This document shows positions 35,501-48,564 of a DNA stretch of 64,000 bases, in pieces. Under the pieces are notes generated by a model that saw only the letters and a list, made by a program, of their open reading frames with translations, ran no database searches and was not told the DNA's origin. The first letter of the stretch is position 1. Each line of letters begins with the position of its first letter. The position numbers were made by a program, and so were the translations under genes. Origin of the DNA: Sinotaia quadrata (lineage: Eukaryota > Mollusca > Gastropoda > Architaenioglossa > Viviparidae); the NCBI GenBank assembly GCA_028829895.1, contig CM054181.1, positions 11,180,501 to 11,244,500 of the forward strand, given 5' to 3'.

Positions 35501-38500
35501 TACTCACGGTACAAATATCTCAATGAGATTGTTCTGGATAAGTTGTTTGCCCACCATGATGATTGCCAGTTGAATACATAATTCGATCAGACAACCACCT
35601 GGCTCACACTGAAACATGTACATAGTGCTTACAAACAACAATTATGCTTGCTACAAAAAAATATAATTCATTGAGACAACAATCAGGGTCAAAAGGAAAT
35701 ATGTATACAGCTTATCTAAATGTCCACCCAAGCTCAGGCTGAAATAGGTATACCACAGAGTCACTGGTATAACAATGATATATTTGTTGAACTCTGACAA
35801 ATAGAAATAATAAAATATTCTAGGGATTTGTTTTTGTTTTTGCTTGATTTTTCAATTTTCTATTTAAAAAAATATTTTCTTAAAATGAAATCAGTGAAGT
35901 TCAAGTGGTATCCAGTTACCAGTGATTTTTTTTAAATGTGAAAACTCTGTCTACCGGTTCAAATGTTTACAATGATCAATGTTACTTAGTTACATTTTTA
36001 TAGCCACCTGTTCAAATCTTTACAGTGACCAATAATAATGGTACCTAGGTACATTTGTATATCTGCCCGTTCACATTTTTACTAATGACTAATGACTGTG
36101 TTACCAGGGTACATATTTATATCTACCTGTTTAAATCTTTAAACTGTTCAATGACTATGTTACCAGGATATACATTTTTATATCAATTTTCTAAATTTAT
36201 AGGGAACATTTTTCTATTTTCAAGTATTCGCCAGGGTACATTTCATACCTATTTTCAAGTCTTTACCAGGGTACATTTTTATATCTATTTCAAGTCTTAC
36301 CAAATACATTTCTATATCTATTTCAAGTCTTACCAAATACATTTCTATATCTATTTCAAATTTTACCAGAGTACATTTTTATATCTATATTAAAGTCTTA
36401 CCAGGGTATATTTTATATCTATATTAAAGTCTTTACTCGTAAAGAACATACCTCTTCTTGTCGAGCACCAAAAATTGTATTATAACTTCCAGGCCGACCT
36501 ACAAACCTGCAAGAGGAAGATAAAAATACAAAGTTTCTGTAGCATAGATTTTATATAATGTACATCTTCACTATACTTTACAGCATCACTCTAATGTATG
36601 TTCTCAATATATATATATATATAAAATATACATCCTAGTTACATAGAATGTTTTCTCTATTATTGCCTGTTCTCAGTGTAAGTTATTTTCTCATCCTCAT
36701 TCTCATTTTAATATACATCCACATTATAATATACATGTACATCATCACTATAAAGTATGTTTTTACAATGATGTACATCCTCTATATTAAATGCTCTCTC
36801 TATAATGTGCTTTATTACAAAAATTGTACATCCATCTATAATGTATATCTTAAAAGCTTAATTTTAGTAATAGATTGAAATATTATAGTGAAGCTTTTTG
36901 CAAGTCATGTCAATAAGTTACACATGGAAGTTTAGGGTGGTAAAATGTATTTAAATTTTCTCTCCTTATTATTTATTTCATTATATTTAACAAAACATAA
37001 AACATAATAAATCACACATGGTGCACCCAAATCATTATATCTCTTTATAATATTTTTCTACTTAATATATATATATCACAAATGTTAAGCAATCTAAATT
37101 TTTAGAAATCTATTATGGCTTGAATCTTTCTATTTTTTAGCAATGGAAATGCTATCTATCTAGACATTTGAAAAGAAATTGCTTCTAAATCTGTCTTGAA
37201 GTCTCAAAAGAAGGTAAATGCTTTGTACTTTGTCTAGAAAATGCAATGTTTTCTAAACTTCTATAAATTTGTATCATTTTATATATATATACACACACAT
37301 ACCATTCTGTAAAGGCAATATTATCATTTATATATATTATATATATATTAGAGTATGATGGGCAGAAAGTGAAAATGAATGCATTGCTCGGAACATATAT
37401 GAATTTGTTTATCAAAAGGCTTGATTATAAGTCACATTGCCAGTGAAAACTTTAGCATCATTAACAAATGACCTTGATCATCAGTACATGAAAATGGCCA
37501 TGAAGTTAAAAAAATCCTCCCATTAGCTCAAAGGTCAAGGATACTTTAGCATTGCTAAAAAAAAACTCAAGTAACATCATGAGTGAAAATTCGAGCATCA
37601 TTTAGCAAATGACCTTGACCATGGCACATAAAGCTGGCTAGGTGAAAAAAATCTCCTATATGCTCAAAGGTCAAGGATGCTTCAGAGTCACTCCAAAAAA
37701 ACTCCCATGTGCTTGATGGACAGAGCTGGAAAACTACATATATGATATATATTATTCTGTAATGGCAATATTATCTTAGAGATTGTTCTGTAACAGCAAT
37801 GACTACATGGGAAAAAGCATTTGAGTTACCTTCCTTTGAAGAAGGCGATGTAAAAAATTGAAGAAAAGTAGTTGACAAACTGCAGTGCAAATAGTTTGAT
37901 GGTGATGCTGTTGTCGTACTCACTCTGAGTTCGGAGACATTCCCAATCTGTCATGCTGAATGCAAGGAAACCATAAACCTAGACAGCATAAAATACTGAC
38001 ACAGATTAATTCATTTTTTAAGCAACTGTTAACACAGGAGCAATTTCTACCTAGAATTTAAACTAAAGTAAAATGAAAAAACCTAAAACTCTTTAAAAAA
38101 AAGCCTAGTATATATCATAGAGAGAACAATGTGCACTAATACAAATACTCCACAAAATGCACTCAAATAAATAGTATTACAGTAATGCACTAAAAAATCA
38201 TTATACAGCAATAATTGCAAAGCCTCATTACACTGTTCAATTAGCATTTTTACAATTTAATGCTCTTTTTATTTTATGGCTATTATAGTCTTTACAAAAT
38301 TGTAATCTTAATCATATGAGCAGTCCAACCTGCGCATGTATAACAAACACAGCGGATGACAAAATACTGTGAGTGATGACATTTTGCATTGAAACCTCTA
38401 TTATATATGTACTTATATTCTCTGTTTACATGAGTTTGTATCCTTCAAAATGGCACTAAAGCATGTAAATAAGATAGCCAAAGTCAGTGATAATAAGAAG

Positions 38501-41500
38501 CAGAGAAAAAGTTTGTGGCTCGAAGTTAAATTAGAATGTTCGAAGAGTCTTGACTGTGGTAAGCGTCAACACAAAGTGGCCACAGTATTACACTTGGCAC
38601 GATCAACTGCACAGACAATTATCAAGAAAAGAGAAAAAAATTGGGAATTTCTAAGATGACAATTCCTCTCAATGCAATTTCCATTAATTTATTTTAGTAA
38701 TTTTTCATTAAGCACTTGAATTTTCCAGAATGAATTAACAGTGCTAAGTGAGGAATTACTATATACAGTTGGGGCCAGTTTCACAAAAATTAAAAAGCTT
38801 ACTCTCCCCTAAACTGAGTGTAACTAGTTGAGGTGGCCTCAGAGTGCTAAAGAGTACAAAGTTTGGTGTGTACCACATACAAGTCAATGAAGTCCCCAAA
38901 TCTAGAAAAAAAGTGTCCCAATATATATTTGTATGGCACAAAGAAAACACTCCCTGTCATTGGTCATTTCCTGCAGAGATTCAGTGCAAAGGAGAAAGAG
39001 TTACTACCAAATTCTGTCATGAATACAGAGTTACTACCAATTCTATGTCATGAATAAAGAGTTACTACCAAATTCAATGTTATGAATAAAGAGTTACTAC
39101 TAAATTCTATGTTTCATAACACTGAAGCACAGGACTCATGAAATCTACTCAGCAATGTTACATCACAGCTCTGAGACTCACAGTATACGTTCTCAGCAAG
39201 CATGTCCATCCCTGATGAATTCCCAACTCTTTTCAATGGAGAAATGAGGAAAATCAAATAATAAGCAAATCACCCTTCACATTGACAAGGATGTCCAAAG
39301 GATGGCACAGCAATACAAGAATTCCATTACATGTTAGGAAAGATGTGAAGAAAGAGATCAAGTGTCTTGAAGATCTTGATATAATCAAGAAAGTTGATGG
39401 TCCTACTCCTTGGGTGAGCCCAATCATAGTTGTACCAAAGAAAGGTGTACATATTTGCATTGACATGCATGAAGCAAACAAAGCAATCAAGTGTGAAAAA
39501 CATCCAATCCAATGATTGATGACCTCATTGCAATTCTAAATGTCTCCACAGTTTTCAGTAAATTGGATCTGACAAGTGCCTATCACCAGCTTGAATTAGA
39601 TGAGTCAAGCAGATTCATCACAATATGTTCAACACATCTTGGGTTGAGTCGGTACAAGAAATTGTTGTTTAGAGTGAATGCAGCAACAGAGATCTTTCAA
39701 AATGCAATTTCAGATTTGCTGGTTGACATTACTGGATCCATAAACTTGTATGACAATATCATTGTCCATGGCAAGAATCAAACAGCATGACAAAGCGCTC
39801 AGGCCTACACTGAATGAGAATGGAATTAAACTCAACAAAGACTAGTGCAAATTCTCTGTAAAACAACTTAAATATTATGGCCTTAGATCTGGTCCAGCTT
39901 GACCCAGTCAAAAGTCAAACAAATGTCAACACTAAGGCACAAAAAACAGAAGCTGCAGTTAGATCATTCCTCTGGATGACAATACATAGCAAGATTCATT
40001 CATGGATACTCAACAATCAAAAAAACAACTCAGAAAACTCACCAAGAAAGACATACCATGGAAATGGGAAGAACCAGAACAACAAACCTCTGACAGACTG
40101 AAGCAAGCTCTCACAGGTGCACATGTAATGGCATACTCCAAAACCACAATCTTGGTAGATGCAAGTCCAGTTGGACTCAGGGCAATTCTGACACAAGAAT
40201 GAAAACCAATCTGCTATGCAAGCAGATCAATGACAGAAACAACAGCAATACAGTCAAACAGATAGAGAGATGCTTGCAGTTGTTTTTGGAGTTGAATATT
40301 AGCACTTATACTTGTTTGGTGCTATCTTGACTGTAGTCACAGATCACAAACCACTACTTGGTTTTCTGTCCAGTGTTGAAAACCAACAACAGCAAGAATT
40401 GAGAGACAGAGACTGAGACTCATGCCACATGAAATGAAACTCAAGTATAGGCCTAGCAAAGAAAACCCAGCCCACTACACCAGATGACATTCAACAAGAT
40501 CACCACCAAATGTGAACGTAGCAGAAGAGTTTATAAACTACATTGCAAACAATGCAATACCCAAGTCAATGACACTTGAAGAAGTTAGAGAAGCCACAAG
40601 CCAAGACAGTTAACTCCAGAAATTGATGACAGCATTACAGTTAGGAAAATGGCAAGATCCTGATGTGTCTGGATTCACAAGTTTCAAAGATGAGCAATCA
40701 GTCACAAATGGAATAGTTTTGAGAGATCACAGAATTATTATTCCAACCAGTTTACGCCAGAAAGCAGTAGACATTACTCATTCTTCTCACCAAGACATTG
40801 TCAAAACTAAGCAACTAATAGAGAGAAAACCTGGTTTCCAGGCATAGACAAGATAGTTGAAGAGAAATACAAGAGTTGTATCCTCTGTCTATCCTCATAC
40901 CTAGGCAACTCCAAATCCAGAGAACCAATCTGTCTTGAAGTAAAAACCAAGAATTGATGGATTATAATTATCTGAGATGAAAAACTTTTAAATTTAATTA
41001 AACAGTGAAAATAATTTTAATTCATCATCAAGCAATTGTCCATTTTGCAATATTCCATGTTAGGATATAGGATTATCATATTTGTCCATTAATAATAATA
41101 CTAATATATCAAGAATGTTTGTATTCGAAGTTGAGGAGGATTGTAGTGAGTGAATCATATCAACACACACTTTGTTGATCTATATGAGAAACACCTCTTG
41201 AATATGTCATCACAGTAATTAGCTTTTGTACATCTGAGGTAATAGAAAGAGAGACATTAAGGCTGACATTACATCATACCACACACACTGAGTTCTGACT
41301 AAACTGTTACATTTCATCTTGTTTATGTGTTGTCAACGAAATCAAATGCATCAACATATGATCGATTTTAATACAATGAATTTATCCACTGTCCAAAACA
41401 CATACAAGAAATCATTTAAAGAATGCAAATACATGCTCCATCCATTCTGCTTGTCTTTTATTTGTTACTGAACTTTTCGGATTTGAAAGTAAAAACTATT

Positions 41501-44500
41501 TTTAATGTTCTTCTATTAAAACAATCACTTAAAAACCATGAAATTATATTTGCACCTTTCATTACCATCTGACCACTGCCATTGTTAAAATAAACATGTG
41601 AGAGAGAATTTATTTATAAACTAGTCATCTGACTACTGTCCTTGTTACAATAATTCTAGTCATCTGACTGCTGCCATTGTTACAATAAACTTAGTCATCT
41701 GACTGCTGCTATTGTTACAATAAACTTAGTCACCTGACTACTGTCATTGTTATAATAAACGTGTGAGAGAATTTATTTATAATCTAGTCATCTGACTAGT
41801 CATCTGGCCATCATTGTTACAATAAATGTAATCTGATTACTGCCTTTGTTATAATAAACCTAGTCATCTGACTACTGTCATTGTTACATTAAAAATGTGA
41901 GAGAAAATTTATTTATAAACTAGTCATTTGAATGCTGTAATTGTTACAATAAACTTGGGATAGAATTTATTTATAAATGATGGGTCAAGTTTCCAACTAC
42001 TCAGATGTGAAAGATATGATGTGAAATGCTATAGAAATGTCAACTAACTCAAATGCAACTAGCATGTTATTTGTTTGAGTTCCATTCCAAATTATTTGAT
42101 TGGTGTGAAATAAACCCCAGGAAACTAATATAACTATCACATGAATAATAATGGCTACTCACAAAATTGAGAATAATGATGACAAGCAGGTTGATGAGAG
42201 CAGCTGTTATTGTAGTAACCAAACTGGCATTTTCATACACAAGATCCACAGTAACAGTTGTGATTTTGCTGGAATTCTTGACAACATCCGGAAAGACCTG
42301 TAATGCTGCCAGAAAAGAAACGCGGTATGCGATAACACCCATCACACTGGCAATGGCCACAGCTGCCTGGAATCAACAAGATACAATAGAAATCATAGAA
42401 TAATAGAATAATAATAAATTGTAAATAAGTAATAACTGCCAATGAAAATGATCAATAACAATTAACATTTCAAAAGTGTAAACAAAGAGGGAGTCTGTGT
42501 TGAACACAGAGTTAGTGGGTGTCTTTCAATGGCATTATTTAAATGTTAAAATATTACAACCTGTGTGTACATCATTGAATAATACATTTCAATACGGCTG
42601 TAGGATGAAAATCATTATAATTTCATCTATTCATAAAATAGTCATTTGATAAGCACATTTAAATACACAATTCAGATTCAGCACAAATAAGAAAACTAAG
42701 TTTAAAAGACTTAATGTCTCGTCACTGGAGTCAATCATATATAAACATAAGAGTAAATTATAATTATAAAGTGTAGATCTAACAATTAATATATCCACAG
42801 AGGAAGTGGAACTGATAAATAAATCTTGTTGATACATACCAAAATTTAAAGAATGCACAAATCAATGGAGCAATAAAAATGCAAATAAATGATGACATTT
42901 AGCATAAAATAAACTTATTATTTGTTATTAGCAGTAATAATCACTAATTTAGTTTTCAAATAAACTGCACTATACAGTTATTAGTGGTAATAATTACTAA
43001 TGCAGTTATCAAGTAATGTAATATATACTTTGTGATCAAATCACCAGCACACTGACTTTTATTCAAACAAAAAGCAAACTCACAGTGAGAACAAAAGACA
43101 ACAATTATGAGGAAATATATATTGAGGACATTTTATTAGTTTTAAAATCACTACAGGATTTCATATACTGACTTAATGAAGTGATTAACTAGAAAATGAT
43201 ATGCTGATATTTAAAAGTCACAACAAATGACATCAAGAAAAAGGACTACAAAGTGCAATGCAAGCAATGAAGCAATACAGACACTGTAAGCTAGAACTAA
43301 AATGATGGGGATTAAAGTGGGAAGGTATGATATCAAAAACATAAGAAAAATATATATTTAAGAAATAATAAGTGCTTTTGCTGTGACAATATGAAAATTG
43401 GGTATAATACCCATACAACAAATGCTACATCACATAATGCCTACGTAACCAAGACTACATCACAAAATACCCATGTAACCAAGACCACATCACATAAACC
43501 CATGTAACCAAGACTACATCACACATTACCCATGTAACCAAGACTGCATCATGAAAATCATGCAGGTGGAACTGATAAAACCATACTCAGTTATAATTTT
43601 TCTTTAAAACTGAATAAATATGTTGATTTAATATAATAAATGAATCTGTACCTATATGACTGGCCAGGCAATGAGTTGATAAACAAAATTGAGAATTGAA
43701 CAGAAATTCAAGCAAAACGAGCAATGACTGAAGTCAAAACTAGTCTATGGTCTTATGCACTGGTGGAATGGGGAGGTTGTGGTGGCAGGGAGGCTTAAAA
43801 CAAAAGTGCTCAGTGAATGAAAAATATATAATTTATTCTCTCTAAATCAGACAGCATTCATTGTGACAATGCTAAACTAATAATACTTTGTGATTCTGGC
43901 TACATCACATAAATCACACACTAATTTTAATTGACAAAGTCATCGTAATGTGTTTCTGCCATCTTGCAATTGTCTCCTACTCTTTTGGAAAGAAAAGATG
44001 CAACATTATTTGCATTATTGGACTATTTTTTTCAATATGCATCGTGAGTAAACCACCAACAAAAGAAAAGTGCACATGACATATGTATGGCAGCTAAGAA
44101 CATGCATTTATGATATTTTTTTATACAGGATTTGTGTAATATACATAGCATGAGTATGTATAAATGGACATATACTGCAAAAACGTGTACATTGTTAAAA
44201 AGAAAACAAAACTTTACAATATACGAAACAAGATCATGTTCTTCATGAAGACAAATTAAAGTCAGTTTATGAGTTGTTATCAGCAAGGTCTAAGAATTAA
44301 TCATTCAGGAGACAAAAATGAACTTTATCTAGCAAAGCCAAAGAATTAGTCAGATAATTGAAAAGAACACTACCCCAAACAATGATAAAACCAAAGACAT
44401 AAAAAGTATCCAAAACACATGCAGACTAGTAGCTAAACCCAACACATGCAGACTAGTAGCTAAGCCCAACACATGCAGACTAGTAGATAAGCCCAACACA

Positions 44501-47500
44501 TGCAGACTAGTAGATAAGCCCAACACATGCAGACTAGTAGCTAAGCCCAACACATGCAGACTAGTAGCTAAGCCCAACACATACAGACTAGAGACTAGTA
44601 GCTAAGCCCAACACATACACAGAAACCAAGTCAAATGCTGTGCACACTAAATAGGAAATACTTATATTCTGTACTCACCAGAAACAGCATGATGGAATAT
44701 GAGCACATGAAAATGGGAAAACGGCGGCGCCAGAATGGTAGGTGTGGCTCATTCTTCTAGAAAAGGCCCAAAGTGTGATGTCATGAAAAATAGCCATTGT
44801 TAAAACTTGTGACAGTAATTTAGGCATTTTAAAGAGTGACAGTAATTTAGGCATTTTAAAGAGTGACAGTAATTCAGGCATTCTAAAGAGTGACAGTAAT
44901 TCAGGCATTCTAAAACATGATAGTATTTCAGGCATTCCAAAGAATGACAGTAATTCAGGCATTCTAAAGAGTGACATCAAAATAAATATAAATGTCATAA
45001 TATGACAACAAACAAGCATTTCAAAATGTGACATTATAATTGACACTTTAACATACAATACCCTAGTACCCACATTATAACAAACAAGCATTCCACTGTG
45101 ATATAGTAAACAAGCAATTTTACCAGGTAAATACATCGTACAACAGTTAACATCCTAACAGACATTTCAAAGTATGACATCACTGATAATAGGTGTTTAA
45201 GTGTGATACCATAAATGGATACACATCTTGTAACACAACAAATTGGCATATTAAACTGTGACATCGTTCAAATTGAGAAAATCCAATATGTCACATCATA
45301 ATTAGCATGCATTCTATTTGATCTAACTCCCATTAATTCAAACATTAACACAAATTATATTCCAATATGTGATATTATTAAAATAGGAATTTAAACATGT
45401 AACATTACCACAAACTAGCATTCCAAACTAAGACAGCATAACACATGGGCAGTGCAACATGATTTTACAAAACAACTGGTCAACATAATTTTACAAAGCA
45501 ACAGTTTAGCATGTGACATAAAAAAAACATGGGCATTGTAACATGATTTTACAAAACACCAGGTCAACATGATTTTACAAAGCAGCAGTTTAGCATGTGA
45601 CATCCAAAAACATGGACATTGCAACATGATTTTACAAAACACCAGGTCAACATGATTTTACAAAGCAGCAGTTTAGCATGTGACATCCAAAAACATGGAC
45701 ATTGCAACATGATTTTACAAAACAACAGGTCAACATGATTTTACAAAGCAGCAGTTTAGCATGTGACATCCAAACACATGGGCATTTCAACATGATCTTA
45801 CAAAACAACAGTTCAGTTCTTGTAAGTTTGTAGCAAATGAACACTGCAATATGATTTACTAAACAGAAGTTCAATGTGTACAAATGAACACTGCAATATG
45901 ATTTACTAAACAGAAGTTCAACATGTACAAATGAGTACTGCAATTTGATTTACTAAACAGAAGTTCAATGTGTACAAATGAACACTGCAATATGATTTAC
46001 TAAACAGAAGTTCAACGTGTACAAATGAACACTGCAATATGATTTACTAAACAGAAGTTCAACATGTACAAATGAACACTGCAATATGATTTACTAAACA
46101 GAAGTTCAACGTGTACAAATGAACACTGCAATATGATTTACTAAACATAAGTTCAACGTATACAAATGAACACTGCAATATGATTTACTAAACAGAAGTT
46201 CAACATGTACAAATGAACACTGCAATATGATTTACTAAACAGAAGTTCAACGTGTACAAATGAACACTGCAATATGATTTACTAAACATAAGTTCAACGT
46301 ATACAAATGAACACTGCAATATGATTTACTAAACAGAAGTTCAACATGTACAAATGAACACTGCAATATGATTTACTAAACAGAAGTTCAACGTGTACAA
46401 ATGAGTACTGCAATATGATTTACTAAACAGAAGTTCAACGTGTACAAATGAGCACTGCAATATGATTTACTAAACAGAAGTTCAACTTGTACAAATGAAC
46501 ACTGCAATATGATTTACTAAACAGAAGTTCAACGTGTACAAATGAACACTGCAATATGATTTACTAAACAGAAGTTCAACATGTACAAATGAACACTGCA
46601 ATATGATTTACTAAACAGAAGTTCAACGTGTACAAATGAACACTGCAATATGATTTACTAAACAGAAGTTCAATGTGTACAAATGAGTACTGCAATTTAA
46701 ACGCATCAGTTCAGCATTTGATGCAAGAAGTGGGCATTCCCAAAAGTTTTATGTACTGGCAGTTCAACGTGTGGCATCATAACACACATGCTTAATGAAT
46801 ATGAGATTACTGATTAATAAATTATTTTGAAGCCTGTGTCATATGATGGGAAATTTTCCCATATATTTTATATAAATTTTCATGACATGCAATTTTAATT
46901 AAAATGCTATTTGTAATTCGTATGATGCGGATGTTGCACTATGCTTTGCTTTGAACAAATGAGAGTCATGCATGGTGGCAGATTTACTGACCGATGTTTG
47001 GTACTTGTGTCAATTAGGTGAGCGAGTGATTTTTTTAAAAACTTTGGTTAGTAAATGTGGCAAGTTATTAATGTGTGGTGCGTGCGTATACTATGGGGAG
47101 CATTGTTACCAGTTTGGCAGAGGTGGTTGGAAGGTGTGAAGAAAGTCATAATAGTATTAGCTCTAGGTAATTAGCTGGATCAAGGATGTGTCTAGCAGAG
47201 ATAGGTGTGTCTAGTGGAGACATGTGGTTCTAAGGGAAATAAAAGTGCTGGAGAATTTTACTATGTACTCTTTTTCCAATCGTCTCTTTGGGTGAGTGTT
47301 TTGAGACTGGATCTCTCCCTCTTTGGGGTTGTACATGGAGCAGTAAACCCTGGCTGGATAAGGTAAAGGTGTCTTTGTATTGTGTGAATGGTTAGGCTTT
47401 ATAATGTCATATGCTATGTTTTATTTTGAACATGTTAACCTTTATTTCTTTCAGAGGCCTATGCCAAACTTAGTACTTATTTAATAGAGTAATTGACAGG

Positions 47501-48472
47501 ACACAAACTCTGCAATTGCTTGTGTTTCAGGGTTTTTGCTTTCATCTTTATCTTTGATTTCAATATGGGATTTGGAATATGTTCCTGATGTGATGTCATG
47601 TCCTACTCAGAGTCTACCAGTATGGTGTATGTCACTCAGCACATCAAGATAAATTTATTACTTGAACTAACTAACGCATTAAATTTAAAAAATGAATAAC
47701 AACAATCTAAATCACATCCCATACCACAATGAAATTAAAACCAAAATTAAATAAATGACAAAAGGGGTCCCACTGCAGCACTCCAGTTAACATCTGATGA
47801 TGAAATGATCAACATGAGAAATGATCAATACAAGCTCCAGTGGTTACGTAAAACTATTGTAACACATACACACTATCCTATTATGAATTCTAGTATAAAA
47901 TTTTGTCAATTTATTAATTAATTAATTTATTTATTTATTTATTTTTAAAGATGGTTTAAAAAATGTCAATAATTTTAAAGCTTTTATTAATTCCCTACAT
48001 ACCTGTATAGATTCTTAACTAGAGGCAGTATTTCTTTCATGCATGAATACTTTGGTGGTAGATTATGACACCATGCAAAATAAAATACACTCTTTTATAT
48101 TATATGTTGCAAATTAATTACATAGAAATGTTTCTTCAGTAATTTAAAAATGGTTAAGTTTTAAAAATCTATAGTTAACAAAACTATGGGAACTCACTCC
48201 TGTTACTGGATTCATTTTCATTTCCTGCCAGTCCTCAAGTTTTGACAGGTATTCTGGACGGGGTGGTTCCTGCAATTTGATCGAACCAAAGTTATTAAAC
48301 TCCATACACACACAAATACACTCTTATAATCTATGTAATTCAATAAATTCTTTATAATTTCACATACAAATACACTCAAACACAACATGAATACTTATGC
48401 ACATTCCTAATTCAAAGAGGAAAATACAATAAATGTTACAAAACTTTCACACGTGCACATGCATGCACGCGT

Positions 48473-48564
<92 letters not shown>

